NCBI RefSeq assembly: GCF_944393015.1
Contig: NZ_CALXYQ010000010.1
Coordinates: forward strand, 1 to 64,000
DNA from: an uncultured Brachyspira sp.
GTDB taxonomy: Bacteria > Spirochaetota > Brachyspiria > Brachyspirales > Brachyspiraceae
Length of the DNA stretch: 64,000 bases
Direction of reading: 5' to 3'
Shown here: in pieces, positions 52,730-60,912 of the stretch
Layout of the letters: every line of letters begins with the position of its first letter
How positions within the stretch are numbered: position 1 is the first letter of the stretch
The notes under the pieces: generated by a model
What the model was told of the DNA's origin: nothing
What the model saw: only the letters and a program-made list of their open reading frames with translations
The model's database searches: none
Translations under genes and position numbers: made by a program

Positions 52730-54064
52730 TTAAAATTTATTTAAATCTTTTATTAATTCTTCTTCAATACCTTTCATAACTTCAGCAAACTTTTTTATGT
52801 TGCTGAAATTTTGATTAGGAATTTTCAAAGCATATTTATGTATCTCGCAATTTGCATTATTATATTTACTATTTAGATTTCCTATATGAGTATTTTTATA
52901 ATTATCAATTTCTATTGGATAAATGAAACCTGCCTTTTTAGCATTAAGCGTATAAGCATAAGAAACTATTTGATGTTTATCGTTTCTGTCTATACTTTCA
53001 TTATTATCATAGTTTAATTTTTTATATTTGGCATCAAGAACTATATTATTTTTATCTGATAATTTATAGAAGTCTGGATAAACTTTCCAAGCATTATTAA
53101 GAAGATTTATACCTTTACTGGAATTTCTATTTTCAGCATGAATAAAATTTTCTTTAGCTAAGAAAGTATTTAAATATTCTTCAAAAAGCCAAGCTCCGTC
53201 AAATAATAAACCATATACAGTATTATCATTGCTGCCGTATTTTAATTTTTCATGCCTTAATATTTGAATGCATATTTTTCTTAAAGGCTCATATTCATAA
53301 TAGTATGGGTGTGATAATTTTTTTAAGTTTTTATTTATAATGCTTTCTCTTTTATTTCTCTCATAACTAGGAGTGGAATAAAATATTTGCTGAACATAAT
53401 TTTTTATTTCGCTGTCATAACTTAAAAGATATTTGTTTTTTGTGTTTATATATTCTATAGTGTGCCTTATTAACTGAGTGATATTATTGTCATAGCTGTA
53501 TTCTCTAGTATTGTACGAAATTTTACCATTGAAAGGAATATTGTTTTTGATGTATCTATTAATATCAATAGTGCCTTTAACATTAGAATCATTATGCTTT
53601 ATTAATTTGTATTGCTTAAAAAGCCCCTGCCTCAATGCTCTCTTAAAAAAACTAATAAACATATAAATTAAAAAATCAAACGAATCATCATAATCCTTAC
53701 TATGCTCTAAATTAACAACATTAAGAGAAAGCACTTTCATAAGCATATAATGCAAAAAATAATCTTCATTATCATTTACAGCGAACCTTGAAGAGATTTT
53801 TATTTGCGTATTATTGTAGCTTATAAATCCCATTATATTGTTAGTACGTATTTTATCATCAAGTAAATTGAATATTGTACTTTTTTTATTTATATCTTTA
53901 GTCTCATCAAAACTATTTGGAAATATTAAAATATTATCTGAAATATTTTCAATAGAATGGCTAGCTATATATTGAATATTGCTTTTATCTATATCGTTTG
54001 ATAATTGTGATATATCATAATCATTATTATCTTTTAATTTAATAATTTTATTGTTTGTATTCAT
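52730..54064 (-). CDS. mcrC: McrC-family component of a type IV (McrBC-like) restriction system
   Basis: The 444-residue protein is the expected nuclease partner of the AAA+ protein encoded just upstream. The N-terminal half is the McrC beta-rich, helical region (SSRFAVNDNEDYFLHYMLMK, then FISFFKRALRQGLFKQYKLI and NVKGTIDINRYIKNNIPFNG). The C-terminal PD-(D/E)XK domain has VYPDFYKL (D331), IVLDAKYK (D344, K346) and HQIVSYAYTLNAKKAGFIYP (Q365). No clear ribosome site precedes the ATG. It is separated from the ATPase gene by a short GC-rich repeat. Confidence 0.87.
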   Translation of the reverse strand: MNTNNKIIKLKDNNDYDISQLSNDIDKSNIQYIASHSIENISDNILIFPNSFDETKDINKKSTIFNLLDDKIRTNNIMGFISYNNTQIKISSRFAVNDNEDYFLHYMLMKVLSLNVVNLEHSKDYDDSFDFLIYMFISFFKRALRQGLFKQYKLIKHNDSNVKGTIDINRYIKNNIPFNGKISYNTREYSYDNNITQLIRHTIEYINTKNKYLLSYDSEIKNYVQQIFYSTPSYERNKRESIINKNLKKLSHPYYYEYEPLRKICIQILRHEKLKYGSNDNTVYGLLFDGAWLFEEYLNTFLAKENFIHAENRNSSKGINLLNNAWKVYPDFYKLSDKNNIVLDAKYKKLNYDNNESIDRNDKHQIVSYAYTLNAKKAGFIYPIEIDNYKNTHIGNLNSKYNNANCEIHKYALKIPNQNFSNIKKFAEVMKGIEEELIKDLNKF

Positions 54065-54067
54065 TTA

Positions 54068-54140
54068 TTATTGCAGGGCTTTGCCCCGCACCCCAGTTCT
54101 TTTATTGGTATAAAAGAACCAAAAAAACTGCATTTTTGGC
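54068..54140. repeat. GC-rich dispersed fragment between mcrB and mcrC
   Basis: TTGCAGGGCTTTGCCCCGCA, CCCCAGTTCTTTTATTGG and TATAAAAGAACCAAAAAAAC form two hairpins. Similar text (GAACCCCTAATTCTTTTGCC) occurs inside the element at 31909-32283, so this is probably a fragment of that family placed inside the restriction operon. Confidence 0.55.
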
Positions 54141-54161
54141 TCTTACTTATTTTAAAATTTA

Positions 54162-56426
54162 TCAATTATCTATATTATTATCATCTATATTAGTAGTATC
54201 TTGTTCTATACAATAAGCATTTTCTAACTTTTTAAGTTTATCATTTATATCAGGCATACCTCTCAAGTACTCAAACAAAAGCCCTTTCAAATGATTCTCC
54301 CATAGGCTTTTAAATGCTGTTTTTTTATTATCACTTGAACTCTTATAATAATTTTTTAACTTCAAGAAATAAGAAGCCCCTATATGATACGATGAATTAA
54401 AGCCTTCTATTTCACTAATTGCCTTATTTAAATTATCCATTCTTTCTTTAGCTTCATCTATAAATGATTGTTTATCTTTTTCTGTAATTTCTTTATTATC
54501 ATCAAACATACTATCAAGCATATCTTGCGTATCTTCCGCTTTAATCTCTTTCCAAGCGAATCTCCTACGCATAGCAAAGTCCATACTTTCAACGCTTCTA
54601 TCAATATCATTCATTGTTCCTATTATATAAAGATTCTCTGGTATATAAAAATATTTTTCTGATTCCTCATCTATCAAATTAGAGTATTGAGTAAGCACTT
54701 TTCCTTTAATGCCTCTATATCCAGGGTCTATAGCAAAGAATAACTCACCGAAAATTTTTGAAACCTCTCCCCTATTAATCTCATCTATAATAAATACGCA
54801 ATTTTTCTTTTTAGTATTTACTTCTTTTTTTATTTGAGAATTATATTTTTCATAGAATGCTTTTAAAAAACCATATTTATATGTATGTAAACTATCAAAA
54901 TGTTTTAATTTTTTTACATCATTATAATCCAAGCTGTATATATCTTTAGAAGTTAAATCTCTATACATCTCCACACAAGTATCTATTGGTATAGATACTT
55001 CATGTTTACCTGTATCTGTATTTAATTTATAATGTATTGAATTATCACTGTTTATTTCTATAAATTTTATTGAAGCTGCTTTTCTGCTAATACCATCAAT
55101 TTCAAATTTTTCTTCATTAGCTATTATATTAGAAACATCATCTTTAAATTTTATTAAATATTCTTTTATTATTATTGACTCAATCTCAATTAAATTCTTA
55201 AGTGCTTTTTTACAAAACTCTTTAAAAACCCCATCCTTTCTTTCAAATCCAATATTTCCATTACCATCTTTAATAGGTCTTAATCCCTCAACAAAATCTG
55301 TATAATCATAAGATGGATGAAACTGCACAAACTGGCATTGATTTTTGAAATCCTCATTTTCTTCCAAATCTTCTGTATACTCTTTATTATCATCATTAAA
55401 AATAATTTTTGCTGCAATCTGTTTAGCTAAATAGGTTTTTCCTGTTCCAGGTGCCCCAGTTAGTATAAGATTATAATTTTCTTTTAAAAGGTTAATATAT
55501 TTTTCCATAGCGTTATCCATTTTAATATTTAAAATATTCAAAAATTCTTTCATAATTTTATTATCATATTCATTGTTTTCATTTAATTCATATATTGCCG
55601 GCGGTGATTGAATACTTTCATTTGTACAATTTTCATTCCAAGATATTTTTTCTTTTATATGAGTAAAATATTTTAATTTTCTTGCCTGTATATAACGGTC
55701 TCTATAATCATAATGATAAGAATCAGAATCAACAATACCAACAAAATAATCTTTCCTTTCCCAATTAACCCTTAAACTTATTATTATAATATCGCCTAAT
55801 TTTACATCATTTTCAAATTTCTTTCCTAATGGCTTATCCTCTTTCCAACCCATTAAAGCAACTTTATCTTTTTCCATCATATCAATAAAATTTTGAATGG
55901 GATGCTCTTTTTTATCAGTTAAAACATTAGGACTTATTACCCAATATTTCATTGTATAATTACTAAAATTAAAATTATCATCTTTTGTAATAGCTCTAGC
56001 AATATTCAAAGCTTCATTTTCTGATATTTCAAAAACTCTTCCTTCTTCCTCTTTATCTCTTATTCCTTCGAAATTAGTTATAATATTTGAAATATTTATT
56101 AATTGAAAGTTTTCTTTTTTGTGCTGTATGTAATTATTAAATGATTCATGACTATTTATATTTTCTAAATTTATAAATTTACCAAAAGAATAATATCTAT
56201 AAATATAAATTCCACCAATATCCAATTTCACTCTTAAAAATACTATATCGTCTTTTTGTATAGAGTTTAAATTTTCAATATCTCTTTCATAACGAGAATA
56301 ATTTTCTTTTGTTTTTCTATTTCTAAAAAATATGTATTTTTTTTCTTCTGTACAAGTTTTAACAAAATTTTTAATATTATGTTCTTGATCTTTCCAAAGT
56401 AATATGCTTATAACAAAAAATTTCAT
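54162..56426 (-). CDS. mcrB: McrB-like AAA+ GTPase/ATPase with two N-terminal PUA/EVE-like domains
   Basis: The 754-residue protein is the motor of an McrBC-type system that cuts modified foreign DNA. The AAA+ domain has Walker A GAPGTGKT (324-331), FHPSYDYTDFVEGLRP (369-384), Walker B FIIDEINRGEVSKIFGEL (545-562), the McrB signature TMNDIDRSVE (604-613) and FAMRRRF (617-623). Two related N-terminal units begin MKFFVISILLWKDQEHNIKN (1) and MKYWVISPNVLTDKKEHPIQ (159), each followed by strands such as GDIIIISLRV. They look like tandem PUA/EVE-type domains, a fold that reads modified bases. This replaces the usual McrB DNA-binding domain. No strong ribosome site precedes the ATG. Confidence 0.86.
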   Translation of the reverse strand: MKFFVISILLWKDQEHNIKNFVKTCTEEKKYIFFRNRKTKENYSRYERDIENLNSIQKDDIVFLRVKLDIGGIYIYRYYSFGKFINLENINSHESFNNYIQHKKENFQLINISNIITNFEGIRDKEEEGRVFEISENEALNIARAITKDDNFNFSNYTMKYWVISPNVLTDKKEHPIQNFIDMMEKDKVALMGWKEDKPLGKKFENDVKLGDIIIISLRVNWERKDYFVGIVDSDSYHYDYRDRYIQARKLKYFTHIKEKISWNENCTNESIQSPPAIYELNENNEYDNKIMKEFLNILNIKMDNAMEKYINLLKENYNLILTGAPGTGKTYLAKQIAAKIIFNDDNKEYTEDLEENEDFKNQCQFVQFHPSYDYTDFVEGLRPIKDGNGNIGFERKDGVFKEFCKKALKNLIEIESIIIKEYLIKFKDDVSNIIANEEKFEIDGISRKAASIKFIEINSDNSIHYKLNTDTGKHEVSIPIDTCVEMYRDLTSKDIYSLDYNDVKKLKHFDSLHTYKYGFLKAFYEKYNSQIKKEVNTKKKNCVFIIDEINRGEVSKIFGELFFAIDPGYRGIKGKVLTQYSNLIDEESEKYFYIPENLYIIGTMNDIDRSVESMDFAMRRRFAWKEIKAEDTQDMLDSMFDDNKEITEKDKQSFIDEAKERMDNLNKAISEIEGFNSSYHIGASYFLKLKNYYKSSSDNKKTAFKSLWENHLKGLLFEYLRGMPDINDKLKKLENAYCIEQDTTNIDDNNIDN

Positions 56427-56480
56427 ACTAATATTATATTAAAAATTATTAATAAATTCAATGTACTATATAATACTATT

Positions 56481-56724
56481 TGTGCGAATTATATTTTAAG
56501 ACTTTAAATTAAAAAAAATCTTGTGTGGGCAGCTAAAATAATAGTTGATATCTTTTAAGATTTAAATATTGTAAAGCTAATTATAAAAATTGTGAGCCTC
56601 TGGTAAGTTTCTTTACATAGCCTTTGCCGTAGGCACGCATAACAAGAGCGAACAATTTTTATTAGCAATAATAAAAAATAATAATTCAAAAATATCAGAA
56701 TTAACTAAAAGCCTAAAGGGCGGG
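56481..56724 (+). repeat. Modular dispersed repeat, copy J (half core, interrupted arm)
   Basis: Only the right core end survives (TGTGCG at 56481). GTGTGGGC follows at 56523 and GGGCGGG ends at 56724. The arm is longer than usual because a GAGCC hairpin repeat lies inside it at about 56590-56665. Confidence 0.75.
56590..56665. repeat. GAGCC hairpin repeat nested in modular repeat J
   Basis: AAAATTGTGAGCCTCTGGTA, GTTTCTTTACATAGCC, GCCGTAGGCACGC and GAGCGAACAATTTTT form the hairpin seen at 39712, 40870 and 41872. Its ends form an inverted AAAATTGT/ACAATTTT pair. Confidence 0.7.
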
Positions 56725-56748
56725 TAAGTGTAATTAAATTGCTAAATA

Positions 56749-57504
56749 TTATAAATACTTATCTACTAATTTTTGATAAGTACCATTAGCCATTATTTCT
56801 TTAAGTCCGCTGTTAATTTTATTAAGTAAAATAGTATCCTCTTTTCTTACAGCTATACCATATCCCATTTTTGGGAATTCTATAGTTTCAACTATTTCTA
56901 AATCTTTATCATATTGAAGATAGTTAATACAAGTAAGTTTATCAACTACCATAGCATCTATTTTACCCGTTTTCAAAGACAGAAAAGCACTGCCGGCAAT
57001 ATCAAATTTTATTACTTGACGAACACCTTCTATTTTGGATGCTGTAATATCAGAAACAGTATTTTTTATAGCTCCTATAGTTTTTCCTATCAAATCATTA
57101 GTTGTTATTATATTAGTATTTCCTTTATTTATTACAATGCTTTGACCAGCTGTTAGATATCTGTCAGAAAAATTCACAAGTTTTTCTCTATCTTCTGTTA
57201 TGGTCATAGCAGCTATAATAATATCTATACGTTTTTTATTAAGTGCTGAAATAAGATCATCAAACTGCATTGTAACAAATTGAATTTTTAAATCTGATAC
57301 TTTAGCTATCTCTTTCATTAAATCATAATCAAAACCGCCTATATCATCAGTATCTGAATGCGGCATAGGATAATCATAAATATATATACCTACTTTTAAT
57401 GCTTCATTAGCTGCAATATTTTCTGAGTTATTTGTATTAGAATTATTACTACAGGCAGTAAAAATTATTAAAGTAAATAATGTAAAAACAATAATTTTTC
57501 TCAT
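56749..57504 (-). CDS. Amino-acid ABC transporter substrate-binding lipoprotein
   Basis: The 251-residue protein starts MRKIIVFTLFTLIIFTACSN, a lipoprotein signal peptide (IFTAC). The solute-binding family-3 pattern is clear: LKVGIYIYDYPMPHSD, GFDYDLMKEIAKVSDLKIQF, DDLISALNKKRIDIIIAAMT, DREKLVNFSDRYL, and the late MGYGIAVRKEDTILLNKINS. It is expected to bind a polar amino acid. No permease or ATPase genes are adjacent, so it is an orphan binding protein in this window. It sits between repeats J and K. Confidence 0.9.
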   Translation of the reverse strand: MRKIIVFTLFTLIIFTACSNNSNTNNSENIAANEALKVGIYIYDYPMPHSDTDDIGGFDYDLMKEIAKVSDLKIQFVTMQFDDLISALNKKRIDIIIAAMTITEDREKLVNFSDRYLTAGQSIVINKGNTNIITTNDLIGKTIGAIKNTVSDITASKIEGVRQVIKFDIAGSAFLSLKTGKIDAMVVDKLTCINYLQYDKDLEIVETIEFPKMGYGIAVRKEDTILLNKINSGLKEIMANGTYQKLVDKYL

Positions 57505-57707
57505 TTTAATAAAAATGTTTCTTAAATAATATATTTAAAAATTAATATATATCTTATAAAAGTCAAGCAATTATTTAAAAAAAATATTTAGTTACAGTAT
57601 AAAATAAATATCAATTACATTATTTTTAGATTAGATTTAAAGGAGGTAAATATATAAAAACTAGATGGCATGTAATAACAATTAAATTTTAAAAACTTAT
57701 TCTCATT
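57505..57707. other. Intergenic region upstream of the binding-protein gene
   Basis: AT-rich leader, expected to hold the promoter of the binding-protein gene; no strong pair is visible. No gene is seen. Confidence 0.35.
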
Positions 57708-57905
57708 CCCCGCCCTTTAAATTTACAGCTATATTTTTAATTATAATATTGATTATATTTAAAATTTTAATTAGAAATTATGACACCCGCCCAAGTGTTT
57801 TATAATTTTTTTGATTATATTAACGCACGATTAGATTATTATGGTATAGAATTTAAATTGAATTACTAATATATAAATTATATTCAAAGTATTATTTACC
57901 GTACG
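57708..57905 (-). repeat. Modular dispersed repeat, copy K (left arm plus core)
   Basis: CCCGCCC lies at 57709, CCCGCCC at about 57786, CGCACG at 57824 and CGTACG ends at 57905 (82-bp core). The core ends 4 bp from the kdsD stop codon. Confidence 0.85.
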
Positions 57906-57909
57906 TTTT

Positions 57910-58872
57910 TTAAAAAGCCTTTATCTTTAAAATATCATGTATATGCACTATACCAATAGGATTATTATTATTATTTACAACTACTAAATTAGTGATCTTT
58001 CCTTCCATAATATGCAAAGCCTCTCCAATAAGCGTATCTTCATAAATGACTTTAGGAGAAGTGTTCATAATATATTTAACTTCTTTAGAAAGTATATTTT
58101 TTATATCATCATCTTTTACAAGAAGCCTTTTTAAATCTCCATCAACTATTATTCCTTTTAAAATGTTCTTATCATCAGCAACAATAGCTATTCCAAGTTT
58201 GCATTCTATGATTTTAAATAAAGCCTCATGCAATGAAGTATCCGGAAAAATAATAGGCAAATTTTCAGTATGCATAATAGATTTCACTTTTGCAAGCTGT
58301 CTTCCCAAACTTCCTCCCGGATGGAACACTGCAAAATCTTCTGCTCTGAATCCTCTCAATTCCATCAATGCAGTAGCCAAAGCATCAGATAAAGCTAAAG
58401 ACGCTGTAGTGCTTACAGTAGGAGCCAATTTTAAAGGACAAGCCTCTTCTTTAACATAAGTAAGCAATGTAATTTTAGCATTCTTAGAAAGTGTAGAATT
58501 AATATCATTTGTAATTGCAATGTACGGTATATTTTGCCTGCATAACCAATTTACAAGCTCTATAATCTCACGTGATTCACCTCCTTTAGAATATAGCAGA
58601 CAATAATCATCTTTTGTAATCATACCGAAATCGCCATGCATACATTCATTAGGATCAACAAAAAAACTTGGAGTACCAGTGGATGCAAAAGTGGCCGCTG
58701 CCTTTCTTGCTACATGTCCGCTCTTTCCCACTCCTGAAGTTATAACTCTGCCTCTAATATTAAATAACTCTTTTACAGCATTTTCGAAATTGCTATCTAA
58801 TTTATCTGATAACATTTTAAGATTTTCACTCTCAAGTAAAAGAGTAGTTTTTCCTCGTTCAATTATATTCAT
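57910..58872 (-). CDS. kdsD: Arabinose-5-phosphate isomerase (KdsD/KpsF family)
   Basis: The enzyme interconverts ribulose-5-phosphate and arabinose-5-phosphate for Kdo-type sugars. The 320-residue protein has an N-terminal SIS domain (RGRVITSGVGKSGHVARKAA, ASTGTPSFFVDPNECMHGDF, LLYSKGGESREIIELVNWL, LTYVKEEACPLKLAPTVSTT) and two C-terminal CBS domains (MHTENLPIIFPDTSLHEALF and YIMNTSPKVIYEDTLIGEAL). The order SIS-CBS-CBS and the length match KdsD/KpsF. A small ORF lies directly upstream, in an operon with yraN and flagellar-related genes. Confidence 0.94.
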   Translation of the reverse strand: MNIIERGKTTLLLESENLKMLSDKLDSNFENAVKELFNIRGRVITSGVGKSGHVARKAAATFASTGTPSFFVDPNECMHGDFGMITKDDYCLLYSKGGESREIIELVNWLCRQNIPYIAITNDINSTLSKNAKITLLTYVKEEACPLKLAPTVSTTASLALSDALATALMELRGFRAEDFAVFHPGGSLGRQLAKVKSIMHTENLPIIFPDTSLHEALFKIIECKLGIAIVADDKNILKGIIVDGDLKRLLVKDDDIKNILSKEVKYIMNTSPKVIYEDTLIGEALHIMEGKITNLVVVNNNNNPIGIVHIHDILKIKAF

Positions 58873-58892
58873 ACAAATACACCAAAATCCGC

Positions 58893-59021
58893 TTAATCTA
58901 TTACTGCACTTATTAAGTGTCCAGCCAATCTCTCTATAGCTTTATCTATATACTTCTCATCTTTTAATTTCTTCTTATAAAGATCTATTTTTTCAGGGTT
59001 AATTTTTACTGCTGTTTTCAT
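58893..59021 (-). CDS. Small conserved-looking helical protein, 42 residues
   Basis: This short frame fills the gap between yraN and kdsD. An ATG at 59021, 10 bp after the yraN stop and preceded by AGGGG, reads MKTAVKINPEKIDLYKKKLK and ends GHLISAVID before TAA at 58893. It is Lys-rich and looks all-helical. Tight spacing, the ribosome site and the codon pattern support a real gene. I recognise no family; its operon companions are flagellar or housekeeping genes. Confidence 0.6.
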   Translation of the reverse strand: MKTAVKINPEKIDLYKKKLKDEKYIDKAIERLAGHLISAVID

Positions 59022-59031
59022 GTCGATACCC

Positions 59032-59397
59032 CTAAATAAATATATCTTCGATGAATGATATTTCACGATTATAATGGGTATCGTCTATTAGAACTGCCCC
59101 AAAGGAACATTTTTGATTAAAACTTAATCCTTTCTCAATTAAGTATTCTTCAGCTGTCTCATATAGCTTCTTCTTTTTACGATCTGATATTGAGCAAGCT
59201 GCATATCCAAAACTTCCCTGTCTTCGATATTTAACTTCTATAAACACAATAACAACTCCTTTTGTCATTACTAAATCTATCTCGCCTCTTGTTTTTTTAC
59301 CTTTAAAATTCCTTTCTAGCAAGGTATATCCAAGTCCTTCGAGATATTTTAAGGCAATATCCTCTCCTAGATTGCCTATGATTTTTTTGTTAGCCAT
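59032..59397 (-). CDS. yraN: YraN/UPF0102-family protein
   Basis: The 121-residue protein has the YraN pattern: NLGEDIALKYLEGLGYTLLE, then TRGEIDLVMTKGVVIVFIEV and KYRRQGSFGYAACSISDRKK. The D and E-V-K residues form a PD-(D/E)XK-like site (IDLV..FIEVKYR). The role is unproven; a nuclease or Holliday-junction function is proposed for relatives. It lies 8 bp after the HD-GYP gene and 10 bp before the small ORF. Confidence 0.93.
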   Translation of the reverse strand: MANKKIIGNLGEDIALKYLEGLGYTLLERNFKGKKTRGEIDLVMTKGVVIVFIEVKYRRQGSFGYAACSISDRKKKKLYETAEEYLIEKGLSFNQKCSFGAVLIDDTHYNREISFIEDIFI

Positions 59398-59405
59398 TTT
59401 TAATA

Positions 59406-60635
59406 TTACTTTTCTTCAACATCTAATATTTTAGTTTTTACCTCCTTCAAGAAATTATTATCTTTATCAACACCCGCTATAAACAGCTGATTAGTTTCTA
59501 ATAAATTAATAGTTTCTCCATCATCAATAAATTCTCCATTCTCATTTGAAACTATCTTTATTATAGGTCTGATAGGGAAATTAGGATTAGTAGCAAAAAC
59601 AAATCCTTTTCTCTTATCATTTAAAATAACTATAGAACCTATAGGATATACAGTGAATATACTCACAAAAGTTTTTGATATATTAGGATCATACTTAGTA
59701 TTTGCCCCATGTATAATCTCTTTAACTGCATAATATAATGATATATCTTTCTTTTTATTTTCACTGCTTTTTTCAAGCATTAAACTGAATGTAGATTTAT
59801 TATCTTTTATTTTAGAATTAGAAGATGCTATTCTTATAGGCTTCATCATCTTTTCAACGGCATGAGATATTGCAATTATTTTTGAATATAAATTTATCTG
59901 ATTGCCTGCAAGTCCTCTAGGATATCCTTTGCCGTTATAATACTCATGATGCATAAGTGATATCATAGCTAAATCTTCTTCAAATCTGAAACTAGTTTTA
60001 AGAATTTTATATCCATAAACAGTATGCTTTTTTATTTCGGCATATTCTTCAGGAGTAAATTTTCCTATTTTCTCCAATATCTTATCAGGAACTTTTACAA
60101 GCCCTATATCATAAAGTATAGCACCTAATCCTAATTTTTTTACTCTATTTTCTGAAAATTTCATGGCACGTCCGATAATCATAGATATTAAAGAAACATT
60201 TAAAGATCTTACATAATATTCATCAGACTTAGGCAAATTAGTTAAATTAAGAAGCTGAAGCACACTGCTTAAATTCCTATTAACTATATCCAATACTTCG
60301 TCCAAAATTTCATTTAGTTCATTCATATTAACTAAATTATTATTTTTATATCCGCCTAAATTATTTCTAACTTTTTTAATTACATTTAAATATATTTTTT
60401 TAAATACTTTATATTCCCTCAAAAATTTATCAAAGTCAGCAGATACTTCCATATCTAAAGAAGTATTATCCTCCATAAATACTTCATTGATATCCCATTT
60501 CTGAAACCTTTGCATATCATCTTCTTTGAGGTCTATATATCCTGTAGATGCAAGAAAATCATTATACAAGTATATATCTTTCTTTTCAGCTTTTGTTTTG
60601 ATATCTTGGATATTTATTTTTATTAATTTTGCCAT
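59406..60635 (-). CDS. HD-GYP-domain protein with degenerate metal ligands
   Basis: The 409-residue protein has a 140-residue N-terminal region and an HD-GYP domain (about 140-270) with HHEYYNGKGYPRG (229-241, GYP at 237-239). HD-GYP proteins normally hydrolyse cyclic-di-GMP. Here key ligands look changed: the HD motif is Y175-D176 (LYDIGLVKVP) and not H-D, the first His of the 'HSxRV' helix is R143 (VRSLNVS), and the late Asp is H258 (IAISHAVEK). H204, H229 and H230 remain. The C-terminal region (300-409) ends in a PilZ-like or beta-rich segment. It is likely a c-di-GMP sensor or scaffold, not an active phosphodiesterase (inference). Confidence 0.8.
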   Translation of the reverse strand: MAKLIKINIQDIKTKAEKKDIYLYNDFLASTGYIDLKEDDMQRFQKWDINEVFMEDNTSLDMEVSADFDKFLREYKVFKKIYLNVIKKVRNNLGGYKNNNLVNMNELNEILDEVLDIVNRNLSSVLQLLNLTNLPKSDEYYVRSLNVSLISMIIGRAMKFSENRVKKLGLGAILYDIGLVKVPDKILEKIGKFTPEEYAEIKKHTVYGYKILKTSFRFEEDLAMISLMHHEYYNGKGYPRGLAGNQINLYSKIIAISHAVEKMMKPIRIASSNSKIKDNKSTFSLMLEKSSENKKKDISLYYAVKEIIHGANTKYDPNISKTFVSIFTVYPIGSIVILNDKRKGFVFATNPNFPIRPIIKIVSNENGEFIDDGETINLLETNQLFIAGVDKDNNFLKEVKTKILDVEEK

Positions 60636-60638
60636 TAT

Positions 60639-60908
60639 TTATTCTGCCTTTAATTTATATATATATTTTAATATTATACTCACAGCTTCATAAAGTGAAT
60701 AAGGTATCTCCTCCCCTATTTCCAACTGCATCAAATGCTTAGCCGTATTCTTATCAGAAATAACAGGCACTTTATGCTTTCTTGCAATATCAACCATTCT
60801 TTTAGCTAAATAATTATTCCCTTTGGATATAACTATAGGGGCATTATGCACTTCTCTATTATATAATAAAGCAGCAGCATTTTTTATATCCTTATCGTCT
60901 TTGCTCAT
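60639..60908 (-). CDS. FlhB C-terminal-domain homologue (FlhB2/YlqH type)
   Basis: The 89-residue protein resembles the cytoplasmic domain of the flagellar export switch FlhB: AAALLYNREVHNAPIVISKG, then AKRMVDIARKHKVPVISDK and IGEEIPYSLYEAVSIILKY. FlhB's autocleavage motif NPTH is absent. Small proteins of this kind (YlqH in Bacillus) may partly substitute for FlhB's domain. It follows the YlqG-like gene with about 4 bp between, and precedes the HD-GYP gene by 3 bp. Confidence 0.87.
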   Translation of the reverse strand: MSKDDKDIKNAAALLYNREVHNAPIVISKGNNYLAKRMVDIARKHKVPVISDKNTAKHLMQLEIGEEIPYSLYEAVSIILKYIYKLKAE

Positions 60909-60912
60909 TTAC

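Noticed and set aside
16155-56426. Prophage or integrative element
   Set aside because: No integrase, phage structural or conjugation genes were found, and codon use and AT content look even across the window.
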